Shown: in pieces, positions 38,695-51,900 of the stretch
Numbering within the stretch: position 1 is the stretch's first letter
How the letters are laid out: the number at the start of each line of letters is the position of its first letter
NCBI GenBank assembly: GCA_013396635.1
Contig: WBMW01002318.1
Coordinates: 1 to 64,000 of the forward strand
Length of the DNA stretch: 64,000 nucleotides
Direction: 5' to 3'
Source: Penelope pileata
Lineage: Eukaryota > Chordata > Aves > Galliformes > Cracidae
Position numbers and translations under genes: made by a program
Notes under the pieces: generated by a model
The model's database searches: none
Told to the model about the DNA's origin: nothing
The model's input: the letters and a program-made list of their open reading frames with translations, nothing else

Positions 38695-39284
38695 TATTAA
38701 CGATAAAAATAGTAACAATTCATTAGGACGAAATATATTAATCCTACAAGACAGTAGTAACTAGTTCTTCATGTGCCTCATCTAAAATTAAAGGTTCCTC
38801 CTCAGCATAGCTAGAAATAAAGACAGTAATAATATGAATTTTCATGACATATCACTGTTGCTTTGCCAGATGACAGAATGATTATAATTGGATATTTGTA
38901 TGACACTGTTTGGCTGTGACACAAAGAACTTACATATATACCACATCCTTTATCACTCAGTATATGTGAGTATTTGAAAGATACTGTGATCTGGGTATTT
39001 TTAATATGTTCCAAGTTCACAAAACAAAGAACTCAGAGACTTGTGCTGCTGTCAAAACAACACATTCAACAATGACTCTAATGCAAAAATGTACTTGGCA
39101 TATCAAGTGTTCTCCCAGGTAACCGCATGAGAAAAAAACTTCAAGATGTAATGTTTTTTTACGCATGGAAATATGATAGATGGAGCTATTACACATTACG
39201 TGGTACCCTTCTTCCATTTTCTCTGGAAACACATTTTAATTCTGCAACTCTGTTTTTTAACATATCAATAAACAAATTCCTTAC

Positions 39285-39470
39285 CACATTTTGGTTGATC
39301 TTGTGCCTGAAACAAGTGATGTAGACAACGTATGGCCAATCGTCAGGTTCCATCAGCACTCCTGCAGCATGGGCACAGGTCACATGAAAGGAGGCTGGAC
39401 AGCGTCCATATGAACACTGAATGCAGGCACCAGAGATCTTCTTAATTCTCTGTCTGCAGAAAATACATTT
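39285..39470 (-). CDS. KDM4C: KDM4C second PHD-finger (extended PHD) exon
   Basis: This 186-bp exon encodes 62 residues: KCIFCRQRIKKISGACIQCS, YGRCPASFHVTCAHAAGVLM, EPDDWPYVVYITCFRHKINQ, NV. The acceptor is CCTTCTACAG and the donor GTAAGG. The cysteine/histidine pattern C-x2-C, C-x2-C, C, H-x2-C, with a later C and H, is the zinc-binding half of the extended PHD module of KDM4 proteins. FHVTCAHAAG is its signature, and the acidic EPDDWP that follows is also conserved. The exon is symmetric (phase 0). The exon before it, which should end with a stretch like IPLQRLKL, was not found upstream in the remaining 24.5 kb. Confidence 0.96.
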
Positions 39471-42400
39471 CTGTAGAAGGAAAATAAACAGAATATTTAC
39501 CATACCACCAGAATTCCACTGATGTCTGCAAGTGTCTCTAGGACTGAAAAATTATTTGTGCTTCACTGCTTACATTTTATACCTCATAATATGCATAGCA
39601 GAAGAATAAACATTTATGAACTGCAAGGTAACTTTATAATATGATAATTAATAGATAGCATTTTTGTTTCTTCCTTTTAATGTAAAGACAATCCGTTTTG
39701 ATTCTACAGTAAGAAAACTGATACATACATAGCTATATAGAAGTTTAAATTCAAATTCCATACACTGCTCTGAAAATTAATCTGGTCCCCCTAAAGCAGG
39801 TACATTGAAAAAACTATGTATAATTCTGCAAGAAGTAACAGCAAGACTCAAAAATAAAAAGAGTGTTCCCACAGAAATGCAGCGCTAGGCTTCCAGATGT
39901 CATTTAACCTAGGCCCCTATTTTGAAGTTGGAATAAACACATGTATCAATAGACTTTGGAAGACGGCTAATCCAACATGTTCACGTAAGCGTTACTACCA
40001 CAATTCTCAGATAACCTGTTACAATGGTTACATCTCTTCAAAGTTAGAAATGTGTTATTTATCTCATGCCTCCACATAATTCCACAGCCAAAGGCTGTTC
40101 CTATGTTCCTTTTCATTTTTTCCAGTATTGTTTTCATTGGTTGTGTTTTTAATATACATGTAATTGAGAAGGCCATATTTCCCCACTTCATTTATAAAAA
40201 CATTATGTCAAAAGCCTTACCACTGCCAAGACATACTACATTTATTCCTTCTCCCAGAATGGAGGCTACATCAAAGCACTGCCACTATTCCTGTGATTCA
40301 GACTTCCTACTCGGCTCTGCTTCAAGGCTTTTGTAAGTGGCCCATATGAAAGAAATGAAAGGCCTTAAGATAAGTAAAGTAAATCCGGGAAATTAGCCCA
40401 CCATACTATCAAAAACAAAACAAAACAAAACCAGAGATGACCAGTATTTTGCCATCAGAAGACATTAGCAAACATGCTAGATCAAATCATTACCTTAGGA
40501 ACTACTATAGGCAACTGTATGATATCACATACAGAATTACTTTCTCATAACTATCACAGTGGCTAAGAAAACAATGTCAGCAATCAAAGATCATAAAATT
40601 ATTTCAGCTATTCTAGAATACAGCCACAGGATTCTACTTGATATAGAAATAGAGAATTAAATAATTTGAAAACACACTGTTAGAGTGAGGATTCCTTCCA
40701 TTTGATCTTTATTTGTTAGGCACTGATTTGGTCTGCTTGCTCTAGGAACAGGGTGAAGAATAATTTTGATTTATTTTTCTACTGTATAACTAATAATTGA
40801 AAATATTTCATATTAATTCACATCAAATTCTTCTTTCCAGGTTACCAGATAATTTTGTTTTATTGGTTATCAATCTCTATATTCTGAAGAAATCTGCAGA
40901 AATTTTATTGTATGAGTTAGCACTGTTTTATTTCAATGGCTTCTGGCACTCAGTTGGTGACTGATATAATAATTTCTGCAAGTGCTAGCCCTGTCAAGTT
41001 CATCAGTCATGCGGGGTTCTAGTTCATGCATCATTTTGAACAGAAAAAATACCTTCAAATTCTGCCTTTATACCCAACCCCTGGAAGCCAAGAGCCTGAA
41101 TGGCTTTGCACAAGCAGATACAAGAGCAGCATTTGACATCTGGAACTTAGTTAAAAGTTATCATTCACTAAAGGGACCAGAACCTAGCCAAGTCTGCTGT
41201 AACAATATTAGGTCCGAAAGACTAGTATGAGGTAAAGATGACCTCACCATCCAAATTCACGTTTCAGGGACTTAAATGATTATGCCGATAACACATCGTG
41301 TGTTTGTATTCATGTGCACTAATCCATTTTCAGATCAATAAAGCAAGTGTTTCTTGAAGAAGCTTAAGGACTTTTTTGTAGGTACATACCCACAATTCAG
41401 TAAAATGGGAATTCCAGAAAGAAGAGAGAACTGTCACATTTTAATGTCCAGACACTGAGATCATGAAAATGCATGGCTTATTTTTCACACTAATTCACAA
41501 GTCAGCTTAGCCAAATTAAGAAGGAAAGACAGAAGTATAAAAGGCATGAGCACTGAAAAACCCATACTTTACTTAATCTTGTCCACAGAAATGGCTACAT
41601 GTTCTGACTGAAAAACCCCCGAAAATGCAGTTCACACAAAATGCAGAGAATGGCGAAAAGGTAAAAAGCAGTAGCATGTGGGTAAATAAGCAGTAACACA
41701 GAGAAGTATATTACAGCAGGAAGTGACAGTCTCCTTAAATTACAGGCTGCAGCTGTGCAAGGCACCAAATAAGGCACCAAATATGCAAATGTTACGATGC
41801 GGCTCTAAGTTCATTCTGCATATTACTATGGTACCACGGAACCTTCAGAGGTGCAGAAATTACAACATTACGTTACACAAGGAATGCTTCAGAAAATGAT
41901 GTAATTACAACTACATACACATACCTACAACTGCTTCTTCACTTTAATGTGAAGAAACCAATGAAAATATATGAAAGAGAACATTAAGAGAAGCTCTAGG
42001 GAAGCCGGAACAACGGTTGGAAAAACTGAATAGCTACCAGATTTAATGAGATGGCCAAATCCATAGAATTAGAACAAAACTTCATCCCTCTCTACTATAG
42101 AGTCATACTTTTCTGTTCTCCTCCAGCCCATGCTAATTTAACAGGAAATCATCTGACAAATTGGCATACTGTAGGAAAAATTACCTTCAATGTTAGCTTT
42201 CAGAGTTGAAATTTGAAAATACTAATAAAATTAATGAAAAAAAACAACACAACAAACTGTCAAATAACCATGGGCTATATTCGGATTTCCACCATGCTGG
42301 TGTAAGCAGTAGTTCAGATTAATTCTTATATATTCTTATATAAAAGGAATTTTTATTTTATTTTTCCTCCAGGTCACACAAGAAGCAAGCGAAAATATTT

Positions 42401-43190
42401 CCCATGTAATGAAATGAAACCATCCCAATGCCAAATACAAATGTTGTTGTTACATCAGTTAATTCCAAACACACATTCACCTTTTCTGGTTATGTCCTTA
42501 TTTTCCCTTCAGGTACCAAAAAGATTCAGATATGAACAGAGAAAAAAGTACATGCAGAGCAACAACAACAAAATTCTATTTCTTCTTACATTTATGAAAT
42601 ATCAGAAAAACTCTGAACAGTTTTCTTTCAGTAAATACAAGAATAATTTTTTGATAAATAATGAAACATTACTTGAAAGATGGTCTGTCCACACAACAGT
42701 GAAAGTGATGACGCAGATGTACTTAAGCTTTACAATGAGTCTCAAACCTAGACACAAATTTCAAAAAGTACACATACACAAATAAAAGGCATGTATACCA
42801 GCAGATTCACAGCTTGTATAACTGTATCAGGCTACATTTCCCCACTCAGAGATATGAGAAAAAGATTCTTCATCTTTCAAAATGAAACTCAAACAGTTAA
42901 TCTACAATACTTGATTAATTAAAAAAAAAAAAAAAAAAGCAGACCAAACTAAAGAAAATCTGCTTTGCATAGATTCTTGGAACCTTAGATGAGCTACATA
43001 CCAAACTGTATATATTAGCTGTTGGTAGTAAATTGAACTGTGCTACGTCTGACCACACTGGCAAATCTCCTGCAGTTTGTAACTGAAAATGCATTTCTCA
43101 CACTCTCACTTGGGGCTCTACTGCATATGAATTCAAATGGACTTTTCCACTTTTTCTTCCTATGATGATGTATTTTTATTTTCCTATTTT

Positions 43191-43216
43191 AATGACCATA
43201 TTTTAGTATGGTCATT
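43191..43216. repeat. Perfect 10-bp inverted repeat with 6-nt loop
   Basis: AATGACCATA, loop TTTTAG, then TATGGTCATT; the two arms are exact reverse complements. It could form a short hairpin, but the stem is too short for a microRNA precursor. Confidence 0.85.
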
Positions 43217-45538
43217 CATGACAAAAACAAGTTATATGTGATACAAATGCTCTGTTCTGCTTTGTTTAAAAAATATAAACAAGAAAAAAGAAATAAAAAA
43301 TATGAAGTGACCACAGGAAAAGACATCAGAAGAGACGGAATCACCAGTTGCAAACAGAGGTTTCACTCTCCCTCTGTCAGTTTCTAAGTATCATTCAAAA
43401 TGGAACTGGTCTAGAACCAGTTTACTGAAATAAACCTATGCCCAACATACCCAAATGATAGTTTTCCATTAGCCTAAAACTACAAGGTGTCCCTATCAGA
43501 TTAAGTAAATTCAACATTCAAGAGAGGTAGGAAGAATGTCATTTTGACTTAATGCTTGCTAGATATTATTGCAAATCAGAGACAATGGGGAAGTGGCTCA
43601 GGATCAATCTTAATCAGAGATCCAGATGCAATGGAATTTATGGGAAATAAATAAAATTGTTTATATAACAGGAGATTAAGAATATAGGACAGAACAATGC
43701 ACTGCAATTTTCTAGATGGTGAAATGACCTCTTTTTGCTCCCAAAGTGAAAAAAAATTCTGTCGCAAATGGATTTCATAATCATGGAACAGCTCTTTAAT
43801 ATTAATAGGTTGCAAATATATAAACAGAATGGATTTTAAAGAACTCTGAGAAAACTGGACGACAGTATTTTGCTGAAGACCACTGATAGCTTTCATAATG
43901 ATTTTTATGCATCCTTACATAAACAATTTGATATTACTTCCCTTGAATAGAATAATATTTACCAAAAAAAAAAAAAAATCCAGGCCCTAACAGGATCACA
44001 AACTAAACATAGTAACACTGCTTTCTGTAGCAATGATATATGAAAAAGTACAATCTGATGGCTATGGCAAAAAGTTGAGGCTGGATTTTAGGAAACAGCT
44101 TGTAGTATTGATTTCTCTGAAAAATATTTCTATACCTTTGCAAGAAGAATGATTTGTGTGAAGAAGCTCTACAATTCTATGATCAGTGAGTGCATTTTCT
44201 GCACAACCATCTTTCAGAATACGAAGTCAGCACTTAATTTTGGCTGAGAGCATAGTGTGTTTTTGTGGAAGCAAGTTCATTGCTTTTTTCTTTTTATGTT
44301 TCCTTTTATTCCTGATTAATTTAAACCTTGCTGAACACTACAGCTATGAAACAGAGCTTAGAATCACAATGTGTAAAGAAAAAGATCTTAGATCACTCAT
44401 CATCTACTCCACTTCTTTGTTCAACACTTTTAGACAATTACAGAAAACCAAGAAAGTTGTTAGATAAAGTGCCAAGAGACTATTTTGCATTCTTCTGGTA
44501 TTTCAAACATAACAACCGGTGCTTTATGGGAAAGATGATTCAATGATTGAAGGAAACGGTTTGTAATTTCCTACTACTCAGCATGCCTATAGCATGGGTG
44601 TAGGGCAAATTAAAGACAGTGAATGTTATCTAAACATATGTGAAAATCTTTTAATTATACTATCCAGGAGAGAAATAAACGTGACGCTAATGCATCAATA
44701 AGAAAGAATTTTCTAATACGTTTGAAATAATGTAGTCTTAGGGCCACCCTGAATGAGGGAGCTTGCCAGCCATGGTTTTCAAATTATGTTGTTTAATTTG
44801 AACAAAAATGAAGAGATCTTGAAATTATAGCAAATTTACATACTGCTTTAAAATAAAGTTTTAAGAGCTGATAAAGTATTAGCAGGATTTAACAGAAGTA
44901 TGAGTAGATACACATATATCTACCATCTCAATGAAACTGCTAAGTACGAATAGCATCATATTTCATAGGAAACAAAACACAAACACACAGGTTAGAATTA
45001 AAAAACAAACAAACAAAAAATATCAAATATATATATATTAGATCTTCTGAAGCACAGATTGATTATAATGGAAGAGTCCTCACACTGCAGGTTAAAAGGC
45101 AATGAAAAGGAATCAAAGAAAACAAAAGCACTTGGAGAAGAGGTTCATGTTTTAAAAAGTACTTGATAAGGCCTGTGTAATCTCCTTAACTAGTAATAGG
45201 TGAGCTTGTGAGGCAAAAAGGAAGAAATAAAAGACCTGGTCAGTGCTCCAGCCATTGCCTGTACAGCACTAATCATCACCTCAATACCTATGAAGATGCT
45301 GTACTTAGTATTTGGGGAAGTACATTTCTTTGTATTTGCTTCCAGGATTCTATTTCAGCATTAAGATCTCTGCTAAAAGGTGTCTCCTTCCCAGGCTGAA
45401 CAGATTGCTTCTTCAGCCTCTCACATATGTCCTGTCCTCCAGCTCAGACCATCTCAGTGCAATTCCAGAATGACAGTATCTTTTTTAGTAACGGGAAGAC
45501 CAATGAAATCCTACAAGCACTGAACAAAAGGGAAGAAT

Positions 45539-45700
45539 GGACCAACCACCTGGGTCTGCTGGCTAGAGTGTTACAATTCAAGCCCAGGATGGCATTCGGC
45601 CTTCTTTGCTGCAAGGGCATCCGTGTTCGACATCTCTCTACCATGACCTGCAAGTCTCTTCCTGACAGGATCACTTCAGCTTTCCTCATGGAGGGTCATT
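45539..45700 (-). mobile_element. Degenerate CR1 LINE fragment, minus strand
   Basis: The plus strand reads CACCTGGGTCTGCTGGCTAG, CCAGGATGGCATTCGGCCTT and CTGCAAGTCTCTTCCTGACAGG. This is reverse-strand text of the CR1 region upstream of the 3' end, which in better copies has a cognate such as CCAGGATGCCATTGGCCTTC. It is old and diverged, without either CR1 end, so the limits are approximate. Confidence 0.65.
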
Positions 45701-47806
45701 ACCATTAAGACAAATTCTAGTGACAGACTTTGTATTAGTCACGCTTTAAAAGAGACAAAGCCTAACCACACAAAGCAAGGAGTTACAAAAGATATCCAGG
45801 ACTTGCTACCTCAGAAAAGTCTTAAACAGACTTAAACAGTAAATTACTTCAAGAAATTATATGGCCATTTTAGGCTCCACCCTTTCATGAATTGTCATTT
45901 AATGCAAAGCACTTCTCTGACAAGTAGCATCATTACTTATAGTCAGTATGGAGAAGATCACTGTTTCTGCATGGTTTATTTTATAGTACTTCATATGAAT
46001 ACACACAAACATACACAGAGAATTTAACATTTTAATAAGAGAGCAGTTAAAATTAGAACACTGAGATGTGGCACTGAAAGGATTATATTCTTAGCAATAC
46101 CCTGCAAGCGATTTACTGAAATGAAAAAATGCAAAGGAAGTCGTTATCAAAATAAAGGTACTGCCATCTCTTATATAATGAATTTTTCATCCTTCCGAGG
46201 ATAGCTAGTCTATAAGCTCATGCCAATGAACTAACAGGATACTCTCTTTGTTTTCTATGAAACAAAGTACACTAAAAAGATAATTCTACAGAATTGAAGA
46301 CAAGCATGTTTGAATGCTCAGAAATGAGAATCATGTCAAGCTTAAACAGAAACCTCTGATGACAATACAAGTACACATATTAAAATTTTATCTACCTACT
46401 AGCATGACAGTAACATGCTGTTTTGTGTCTTAGAAGATTAGAAAATGGGAATGGACTTTAGCATATGTCCTCTGGGCAAGATGGGGTCATGGCCAATTAT
46501 TTAGGTGAATGCACTTTGCCTCTGGGAAGGAAAATATTGTGCTTGTAAAGCACACTGAATGAGGACACAGCTGCTTGTCAAGTTACTCTCTGTTGAAGAG
46601 AAGCTATTGTGGACAGAATACACTATTAGAAAAGAGGGATAAGTACAGCAGTTTAGTGAGGTTATGCCACTGGCTAGGAACCACCTGGCACCCCTGCAGT
46701 AACTTGAGCTAGTGAGCCACGCTATTCCAGGTACAAACAACAACATACAAAAAAAATTAGTACATCAAAAGTGAGGAGAAAGGACTACTGCAGGGTGGAG
46801 GAGTTTGGGGCTTTTGAGTTGTTGTTTGTTTTTGAATTTTGGGAAGAAGAGCTCAAGGCACACAGAATTTAAACACGCTCAGCATTGTGGTCTTACAGAA
46901 AAGTTTTTTTTTTTTCCAGAAAGCTTGAGGGACTGCTTAGCTTATTAGGAGGAAAAGATTATTCATTAAGCCTTCAGCCAAAAGCCAAAATCTATTTTTC
47001 AGCAAAACTGAGGTTAACATTATACCTCACCAGAAAATATGTCATTTGTAAACAGCCAAAAGTGATAAGGCAGTACAGAAAAGTTATGACATTCCTTAAA
47101 GACATACTAAAACGTATTAAGTACAAGAAGTTAAAAAAATTCCACCATCTAAAATGAATCAGCTTGTAGTATCTCAGAAACAGTAAGTTCTTTCTAAATG
47201 TTTCCTCGTTTCTAGCTCATGCATTAACATCACTGAGTAAATATTTGGAATAATCTGATCCCACCGCAGAACAGGGTAAGCAGCGTCTTACAGTTTTTAG
47301 TCACTATGAAAATTTGCCAAACAATTACTCTCTCTTAAAATTAAACATATAAACTATTCATATACTTAATGGCTGAAATAGTTCTTGGCAACAATGCAGA
47401 AGCAAAAATTGAAATTTTGTTTAAAACAAGTTGTTTTTCCTCTGTCTTTTGTTTCCTCCCATTGCTTGCCCATAACAGATAAAAAACAAAAGAATAATGG
47501 TTTTATCTTGGTCAGGTAGACAAACGACCTTCTGCTTCAAAAAATCTCATCAGGTATCATCTTTCTTGCATAAACCCAAAAGTATGTGGATGTCAGCACA
47601 ATCCAAAAGAGTTCCAAGTTTGCCATGGAAACAACATTCTTATTTCAAAATAATACAACTGCTCGATGTGGACTATTGGCATGAAAGCTCCCAATCCATG
47701 CTCATTGACAGCTTGTGGAGTGGACAGATGAGGCATGGAAAATATTTTAAATTAGTTCATTTATCTTGTTCAGACACGGGAAGAGACTGAGAATTTTTCA
47801 TGTTCA

Positions 47807-47975
47807 TAGAAAAAAAAAGCAAAGAAATAGAGAAAGGAAAAGGGTAAAAGGAGGGAGTGTAAGCTCCATAAAAAAGTGGAGTGGAAAGCAAGGAAAAGAA
47901 ACAAATGGGAATAGAAGGTGAAAAGGGATACAGGGGGAAGAAGAAAACAGAGGAAAAGAGAAGTGGGGAAATGTG
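47807..47975 (+). repeat. Purine-rich low-complexity tract
   Basis: About 170 bp in which the plus strand is mostly A and G (AGAGAAAGGAAAAGGG-like), broken by occasional pyrimidines. In the transcript sense of KDM4C it is pyrimidine-rich. No coding or element homology was seen, and the open frames inside are low-complexity artefacts. Confidence 0.7.
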
Positions 47976-48423
47976 AAACATGGCAGCTTTTCATATAAAT
48001 TGTTAAGCTAAATTAAGATAAATTTCACACATAATGCATTTTGTGTTCATTAGAAAACACCTTTTTTTCTTGTGAGCTCTTAAGAAAGAAAAGGTTAACG
48101 TTAGCTAAACAAACAAACCATTGTAGCTGTTTTTGCTTTTATCTTCACCATTTTCAGAAAATATACATTTTTTTTTTATTGGTCCACCAAAAGCACATAG
48201 ATTTAAACTCTTGTCCTGAGGACTCCAATATAGGTATTTTTCATATGTGAAGCATAATTCCCATCACACATCTCAGAAATTATACCATGTTCATCCAAGA
48301 TGAACAACACAATAGATCAGATATCTAGTTATTGCAGGGTGTCATGGATGTCACTGCAGCCCAAGACAAAGCAAGAGAGATGGCCTAAGGACAGATTAAT
48401 GTACTGCAAGTCAGAAGATTAAT

Positions 48424-48923
48424 TTTGTTCTTGAGTTTCTCTTGGATCCTAATGTGATTTTGACAAACTTAGGTAGGGATAGGTTTCCTCCATTTTCACA
48501 ACAATCTGTTCTGTTGCCGTGCGACGGATGGCAGCAGACGGAAAGTCTGACCAAACGGCGCCTGACACAGAAGTGTGGATAAGGCAAAGGTGCAGAACTG
48601 AATGGCACCCACTGACATTCACTGACTTTTGCTAAACATTTATGGAGACCAAACAGTGGATGTGAGCACAGTGAGGCGGTGGTGGTGCATTTCAGCAGCG
48701 GTGACAGCGACAGTGGGGCACCTCCGCTGGTGCAGACTGTTACGAGCGCAGCATGCAGACTCTTATTCATCACTGGTGAAAATGCATAGCTACTGGTGGT
48801 GACTATGCTGAAAAAAGACGTTTTGTAGCTGAGAATTTGATTTATCAAATAGTGTTATTGTGTTCTTTGTGTCTGTTGTGGTTTCCATGGAAATAAATAG
48901 GAGACATTGCTTTCAAGGCAACC
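48424..48923 (+). mobile_element. Internally deleted mariner remnant, Galluhop-like, second copy
   Basis: On the plus strand this copy aligns along its length with the minus strand of the copy at 31931..32483. Shared blocks include TTGCCGTGCGACGGATGGCAG, ATGGCACCCACTGACATTCA and GACCAAACAGTGGATGTGAG, and the right end GGAGACATTGCTTTCAAGGC AACC is its inverted repeat. The translated remnant MAPTDIH and YGDQTVDVSTVRRW is the mariner transposase N-terminus. The same central part is missing as in the other copy. The left inverted repeat is badly decayed, so that boundary is approximate. It is non-functional. Confidence 0.78.
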
Positions 48924-51900
48924 ACCACAGTTACGTTTTGTACAGATATTTTCTATATTCATCTCAGACTTTAATATCATAATATGCATTTAATATCAAA
49001 ATGCACGCATTTCATTTTTATAATTTTTATTTTTTGGATTTTCGCTTTATTCAGTATGTGTTCCTCTTTACCCAGCTTTTCAGGCACGATCATTAGGCTT
49101 GAAAGAGGATGGACTTTTCCTCACACATTTATCTTTGACATTTCTTATTTTCTAATTTCCCACTCTGGGAAACATTTCACATCCTTGATGAACATGTAAC
49201 TGATTTGTTTACTGTTAGTATTCAGCAAATACTGCTAATGAAGGCCAAGATGTACTCTCTCCCACTGCAATGTCCAGTACAGTAAAAATACAGTTACACA
49301 AGGAAACAGCTAAAAAATCCATTTTTCCTGGCTAGTGTGTGGACTTCTGTCTGGTCTAATGGAATCCATTTCTGATCATTTTCAGTATGGGTTTTTTTTT
49401 GCCATTTGGCTGCATACTGTTCTCTCCCAGAAAGTAAAATTTCTCACAGTAATTCATTAAATTACAAAGCCTTGACTTATGGGCTTGATTCCTGTTATGG
49501 TATGATTATGAAAGCTTCTTTTCTTCTTGTATCACAGGCATTTTTCTTTAATGTGGAACTCACTGGAAATAAACTGCTAACTAAGCAGCAATTTTTAAAA
49601 TTTTCCTACCAAATGCCAGATCAGCAACAAAAGTACAAAGGCCCAATATTTAAAAAGTCACAGGAGAAGAAGAACACCTAGCATACAGTTTGACTTTTTT
49701 TACCAATTTTCAAAACTTCTTTTTCACTAGTTAGACTTCTGGAAGACATTCTTTCTCTCCACACACTGCATTCAACTCTTGTATTAATGGACCATTAAAA
49801 GATGCTTCATTGTGTCTTAATGGCATAATATATTATAAAAGTCTGGTCAAGGAAGGAATTACATCTCTCAATCTAAAGACATGTCATATAAAAGGCCATA
49901 GTTGATAATTTCAGAAAGAAATATAGCAACATTTTTCTAATATAGCACTGCCAACTATTCAGTGAATTTTTGAAAATCCGTCTCTCATATAAATGGTATT
50001 TTAAAACTTATCCAGAATAAAATCATTTCTTCAACGATAATCTGACTCAAACTTCTGACACTTATTTGAACATTTCATTCATGTGTCTAAGCATCTTTAT
50101 AAATTACTAGAATGCAATAATATTTTAAAGCAAAAATAAGTAGTTGCTCTAGCTGCTAAATAGCATTTTTAATGAACCAGTAGTTCTATACCCGATCTCT
50201 AAAATTCTGAACACTTATGCAAGAAGTGAGATAGCAAACAAAAGATTCTCTGCCCCATACACTATCCATTTACTGTACACAGTACAGTGTCTCAGCACCA
50301 AAGAAAGAATCACGCAGAGTATCTGCATCTCTGAGGTCTCAAAGTACAGTATAGCTAACACAGTGATATGGAGGCACTCACAATATCACAGCTTTCTGAG
50401 CAACTGTGAATCTAATATACTTATTAGCATGGGTCTTTGCTTTATTTAGAATAATAAACCCATGATTTCTGTCAGGTGAAGGCCAACATGGTACAAGATA
50501 CACATGGTTCAGCACCACTGGGACAGAATCCTGTTCCCTTCTGAGAGTTCTCCATAGCCTGACATCACAAACAGCGTTGTGTATCTGTATTCCAGAGAAA
50601 ATAATTTTTTTTAAAAAAGCACTGAAAGCAAATGCTAAGGGAACCTCTCCAACTCTGCAGTCCTGTAGATCAGTCAAGTCTGCAGTTGACATAGCTGTCA
50701 TTTCCTCATTCCACACTAATGAGGCTGACATAAATCTCCAGAAGCTTGGCTCACCTTTCATTCTTAACCTCATTCCAAACAGCTGCTTCAACAGTGAGGA
50801 AGCCACATTAGTAAATGACACATTAACGTCATTGCTGTTCATTCACTAACTTTTTATAGGACTATTTGTAATAGAACGAAAGAAGTTGAGAACAGAATCT
50901 TTTTCATATTTAGGATTCAAAGTGTATGTCTTTCTGTTTCACACAGTAATACTAAGATTATGAACAATTCAGAAGGAAAAGGAAGAGTGCTTTCCACTAA
51001 CATACTTTTTACATGCATTTTTTTGTATGCACTTTCATTCATTCTTTAAAATGCCAGTGGTAATCCTATTTTCCCTCTACGTTCTTTTGTCCTGGAGGTA
51101 CCTTTTGCCCTAAAGCACTGTGTGATCTAGAGCTGAAAATGAATGCCAACCAAGTGGTGACAATTTTAGCTATCAGCAATCAGAAAAACATTTGGTTTGA
51201 ACAAAATTACTTCACTGAATTTTTTTGTGGAGTGATGGAGAGTGCCTTATGGGATCATGGTAATGCCCTGAACAAAAACAGCTGAGACTTCTGCAGAGTT
51301 CATACAGCATGGAAACATCTACTGCCATGGCTGTCACCGCATTTCTACTGCCAAAAGTCACAACTGTCTGAACTATTCCACGAGACATTTTGAGACTAGG
51401 CTGCATCAGTTTGGTTAGCTTTGTTTTCTTGCACTGAAAAGGGATGACAGAAGTGGGTGCTTCCTCACATGCCCACATTATATATATACGTGTCTTGTCT
51501 ACAACAGCAGTGTTCAATTACACAGTGTTGCTGCACAGAAAGAAGATGGATATCTTTTATATTTGCACTGTTTTTCTTTATTTTAATAAGCTGCTTTAGC
51601 TGTACTGATGGTTTATTGTCATGCGATGTCACTGTTAAAGTCTCTTTAATTTCAAGCCACCCTATAAGCACGTGTTTTAGCTTAACTTAGCGTCTTGTAC
51701 AGGTAAAAACAATCATCTGACGTTTACTATCAACACTTCACACAGTAGACTAGTGGAGTTTACAAAGTGGTTTGCAAATGAGTTCCAGAGGCTCATTAGC
51801 ATGTTTCATTTTGTTGAACATTTTTCTGACAGGACACACCTAAGGTCACAATGCATGAGCATTTCCAGAGATGTTCCCTGGCTAATTTTTATCTGTAATG

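Larger units (their letters stand above)
31089..39284 (-). other. KDM4C: KDM4C intron (8.2 kb) with mariner, LTR and CR1
   Basis: Donor GTAAGG at 39284..39279 and acceptor TTCAAG at 31089. It holds a deleted mariner (31931..32483), an A-run of 17 at 32944..32960, an LTR (36331..36883) and a CR1 fragment (38491..38694). The rest is AT-rich unique sequence. No extra exon is required, since the PHD and Tudor exons join directly in the protein. Confidence 0.85.

Noticed and set aside
7139..39470. Assignment to KDM4A or KDM4B instead of KDM4C
   Set aside because: The Tudor and tail stretches (SRDTFPEDIV, KWPDGKLYGAKY, FLKSSFQKKC) match recalled KDM4C, not the corresponding KDM4A (SDNLYPEDIV, WTDGQVYGAKF) or KDM4B text.
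42414..42785. 123-codon plus-strand open frame
   Set aside because: The composition is typical of AT-rich non-coding DNA; there is no domain, and it is antisense to the intron.
43576..43896. 106-codon minus-strand open frame considered as a DNA-transposon or domesticated-gene fragment
   Set aside because: I could not find a recognisable motif or terminal repeats around it; its length is within chance expectation.
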